From: Sagittula marina | GTDB taxonomy: Bacteria; Pseudomonadota; Alphaproteobacteria; Rhodobacterales; Rhodobacteraceae | DNA: 64,000 nt | NCBI RefSeq assembly: GCF_014196795.1 | Contig: NZ_JACIEJ010000001.1 | Coordinates: 434,001-498,000, forward strand | Reading direction: 5' to 3' | Shown here: piece after piece, positions 61,749 through 64,000 of the stretch | How positions within the stretch are numbered: position 1 is the stretch's first letter | Layout of the letters: each line of letters starts with the position of its first letter | Position numbers and translations under genes: made by a program | The notes under the pieces: generated by a model | The model's database searches: none | Told to the model about the DNA's origin: nothing | What the model saw: only the letters and a program-made list of their open reading frames with translations

Positions 61749-62584
61749 TGGGCATCCTGTTCAAGTGAGGTGCGCAGGCGGGCCGGGGTGTGTCGATCGG
61801 TTGCGCTGCGGCTGCGGCGGCGCTGGAGACGTTCGATGGCGAAGGCGCGGTTCTTGCGCGCCTCCCAATCCACCAGCCGCATCTCGCCCGCGTCGTTTTC
61901 GATGACGGCGGTGCAGCTTTCGACCCAGTCGCCCGTGTTGATATAATGCACCGTGCCGATCTGGCGGATTTCGGCATGGTGGATATGGCCGCAGATCACG
62001 CCGTCATACCCCTTTTGGCGGGCGGATTCCGAAAGGGCCTCTTCGTACTTCCCGATGAAGTTCACCGCTTGTTTCACCTGCGCCTTCGACCACTTGGACA
62101 AGGACCAATACCGATGGGTCCAAAGTCTGCGAAACTGGTTTATGCGCGGGTTCAACCAGATCAGCGTGCCGTAGACGCGGTCGCCGAGGTAGGCGAGCCA
62201 TTTGGCATTGGCGACCACAGCGTCGAACTCATCGCCGTGGGTCACGAGGTATCGCTTGCCCTTGGCCGAGGTGAAATCGGCCCTGCGCATAACCTCGATC
62301 CCGCCAAGGTGCAGGCCAATGTAGTCGCGGAACACCTCATCATGATTTCCGGGGATAAAGATCACCCGCGTGCCGGACCGTGCCTTTTCAAGGATCGCCT
62401 GAATGACGGCGTTATGGTCCTCTGGCCAATGCCAGCCGCGCCGCAGCTTCCAGCCGTCGACGATATCGCCCACGAGGTAAAGCGTCTTTGCATCGTGTTT
62501 GGCGAGGAAATCCACCAGCAACTGCGCGCGACAGCCCCGCGTGCCCAGATGCACATCGGAGAGGAAAATCGTCCGGTCGGTCAC
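61745..62584 (-). CDS. plcP: PlcP-type phospholipase C (metallophosphoesterase)
   Basis: Calcineurin-like phosphoesterase of 279 residues with the two-metal site: SDVHLGTRG (Asp10, His12), VGDIVDGW (Asp40, Asp43), IPGNHDE (79-83), VTHGDEFD and CGHIHHAEI. The fold matches LpxH-like enzymes, but the wording matches PlcP of Sinorhizobium, a phospholipase C that makes diacylglycerol from phosphatidylcholine under phosphate limitation. Position directly before btaA supports this. The GTG at 62584 is chosen; the longer frame runs through the heptamer repeat. A Pho-box-like array lies 60-90 bp upstream. Confidence 0.88.
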   Translation of the reverse strand: MTDRTIFLSDVHLGTRGCRAQLLVDFLAKHDAKTLYLVGDIVDGWKLRRGWHWPEDHNAVIQAILEKARSGTRVIFIPGNHDEVFRDYIGLHLGGIEVMRRADFTSAKGKRYLVTHGDEFDAVVANAKWLAYLGDRVYGTLIWLNPRINQFRRLWTHRYWSLSKWSKAQVKQAVNFIGKYEEALSESARQKGYDGVICGHIHHAEIRQIGTVHYINTGDWVESCTAVIENDAGEMRLVDWEARKNRAFAIERLQRRRSRSATDRHTPARLRTSLEQDAQ

Positions 62585-62644
62585 ACTGCAGCACTCCGTC
62601 GTTTGGCGGTTGATGCGTGGATATGGCACCGGTGTTTCGGTCCC

Positions 62645-62673
62645 GTGACAGTTTTGTTTCTGTTGTGTGACGC
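62645..62673 (-). promoter_or_regulatory. Pho-box-like direct repeats upstream of plcP
   Basis: On the minus strand three heptamers recur every 11 bp: GCGTCAC, CAGAAAC and CTGTCAC, compared with the PhoB unit CTGTCAT. The third fits at six of seven bases, the first at four, the middle at three. Location and operon content make PhoB control plausible. Confidence 0.45.
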
Positions 62674-62737
62674 CATTGGGTAGGCGGAATTTCCCCGCCC
62701 CGGGTTTACAGCGGCGCAGAAGACCCCACCTCTCGTC

Positions 62738-62812
62738 GAAGACCGAAGACCGAAGACCGAAGACCGAAGACCGAAGACCGAAGACCGAAGACCGAAGACC
62801 GAAGACCGAAGA
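62738..62812. repeat. Heptamer tandem repeat (GAAGACC, ten copies plus part)
   Basis: Ten identical back-to-back copies of GAAGACC (62738-62807) and a partial eleventh. Both flanking genes start away from it (plcP to the left, groES to the right). Read in any frame it would give a 7-residue repeat, but no gene with a real start covers it. Confidence 0.97.
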
Positions 62813-62834
62813 TGGGCACAAATTTTTATACGTG

Positions 62835-62866
62835 CTTGTTGACAGACTCACCTACGATCCTTACCT
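62835..62866 (+). promoter_or_regulatory. groESL promoter candidate
   Basis: TTGACA at 62839-62844 could be a housekeeping -35 box. The overlapping CTTGTT (62835-62840), an 18-bp spacer and CCTTACCT (62859-62866) resemble the RpoH pattern of Rhodobacter. The CIRCE element follows directly. Confidence 0.4.
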
Positions 62867-62875
62867 CCTGCATCG

Positions 62876-62902
62876 TTAGCACTCTCCGCGGATGAGTGAT
62901 AA
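62876..62902 (+). promoter_or_regulatory. CIRCE element (HrcA operator) before groESL
   Basis: TTAGCACTC, 9-bp spacer, GAGTGATAA: 17 of 18 arm bases match the CIRCE consensus. Located 58 bp before the groES start codon. HrcA repression of groESL is well established for this element. Confidence 0.95.
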
Positions 62903-62959
62903 CGGCTCGCTCGAAGACGAGGGGCCACAGTTCTAACTTTGAGTCAGGAGACTTCAGAG

Positions 62960-63247
62960 ATGGCATTCAAACCGCTTCATGACCGCGTGCTTGTTCGTCG
63001 CACCGAAAGCGATGAAAAAACGACCGGTGGGCTGATCATTCCCGACAGCGCCAAAGAAAAACCGGCAGAAGGCGTGGTCGTCGCGTGTGGCGAAGGCGCT
63101 CGCAAAGACAGCGGCGAGCTGATCGAAATGGCTGTGAGCGAAGGTGACAAAGTCCTCTTCGGCAAATGGTCCGGCACCGAGGTTACCGTCGAAGGTGACG
63201 AGCTGCTGATCATGAAGGAAGGCGACATCCTCGGCATTATCAGCTGA
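62960..63247 (+). CDS. groES: Co-chaperonin GroES
   Basis: Heptameric lid of the GroEL folding chamber. The 95 residues start [21 protein letters not shown]; the mobile loop is [15 protein letters not shown], and the core has [10 protein letters not shown] and [11 protein letters not shown]. The ATG at 62960 is preferred to 62939, since AGGAG lies just upstream and the family starts MAFKPL. Controlled by CIRCE; groEL follows after 96 bp. Confidence 0.98.
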   Translation: MAFKPLHDRVLVRRTESDEKTTGGLIIPDSAKEKPAEGVVVACGEGARKDSGELIEMAVSEGDKVLFGKWSGTEVTVEGDELLIMKEGDILGIIS

Positions 63248-63265
63248 GGCGGCGGCGCCCACTGA

Positions 63266-64000
<735 letters not shown>

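Noticed and set aside
62585..62851. N-terminal extension of the PlcP frame through the repeat
   Set aside because: The extension is repeat-coded and not conserved in the family; the GTG at 62584 matches the usual N-terminus.
62667..62879. Frame through the heptamer repeat with a 7-residue peptide repeat (KTEDRRP)
   Set aside because: No ribosome binding site, no relation to known proteins; the repeat alone keeps the frame open.

Overview
The window is GC-rich chromosomal DNA from an alphaproteobacterium, most likely family Rhodobacteraceae (Roseobacter group). This is inferred from gene content: an F0-only ATP synthase operon (atpI-B-E-F'-F) without F1 genes, MipZ next to it, the Hsp20/DUF1150 pair, an RpoH of the RpoH-II type, a CIRCE-controlled groESL operon, Pcs, a PlcP-BtaA-BtaB lipid-remodelling operon and several proteins typical of that family (Hint-domain protein, DUF2161, SprA-like). 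No prophage, insertion sequence, CRISPR array or rRNA was seen. One tRNA gene (tRNA-Lys, anticodon TTT) is present.

Layout. 0-12.8 kb: DMT permease, ArsR regulator, F0 ATP synthase operon, MipZ, two lipoproteins (one with an apparent frameshift in its signal peptide), SMC, a PhnM-type amidohydrolase and an MFS pump. 12.9-25.8 kb: purE/purK, small conserved genes, Hsp20 with a sigma-32-like promoter, a sulfate-activation enzyme fused to a winged-helix regulator domain, RraB, TrxB, a broken Lrp-type regulator, a Hint-domain protein, the lgt-midA-pgeF operon and UbiK. 26-32 kb: xylulokinase, phosphatidylcholine synthase, a PaiB-like protein, dapF-mtaB, a degenerate stretch and tRNA-Lys. 32.9-42.6 kb is the most accessory-looking part: LysR regulator, formylglycine-type sulfatase/phosphonate monoester hydrolase, TAXI-TRAP transporter, an unknown protein and a CheB-CheR-PAS hybrid. 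42.9-57.4 kb: DEAD-box helicase, ArgE-like deacylase, class III aminotransferase, RpoH-II with ChaN, a SprA-like protein, coaBC-dut-moeB, M3 oligopeptidase, TraB/GumN protein and DUF2161 nuclease-fold protein. 57.4-64 kb: DMT permease, lactate dehydrogenase, plcP-btaA-btaB, a 7-bp tandem repeat and groES-groEL (groEL runs off the end).

How genes work together. Phosphorus economy recurs. Pcs makes phosphatidylcholine, PlcP would release diacylglycerol from phospholipids, and BtaA/BtaB would rebuild it as a phosphorus-free betaine lipid. PhnM belongs to phosphonate catabolism, and the sulfatase-fold enzyme could act on phosphonate monoesters or sulfate esters. Protein quality control is also frequent: Hsp20, RpoH-II, GroESL and M3 oligopeptidase.

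The most unusual observations are: (1) the in-frame fusion of a MarR/EPS-type winged helix to Sat-CysC, with a good ribosome binding site kept at the internal Sat start and a palindrome just upstream of the fusion; (2) a 20-bp tandem duplication that knocks an Lrp-type regulator out of frame; (3) ten copies of a heptamer between the lipid operon and groES; (4) a predicted hairpin that would hide the ribosome binding site of the M3 oligopeptidase. All coordinates and motifs were read by eye. Family names come from recognition of sequence patterns, not from a search.
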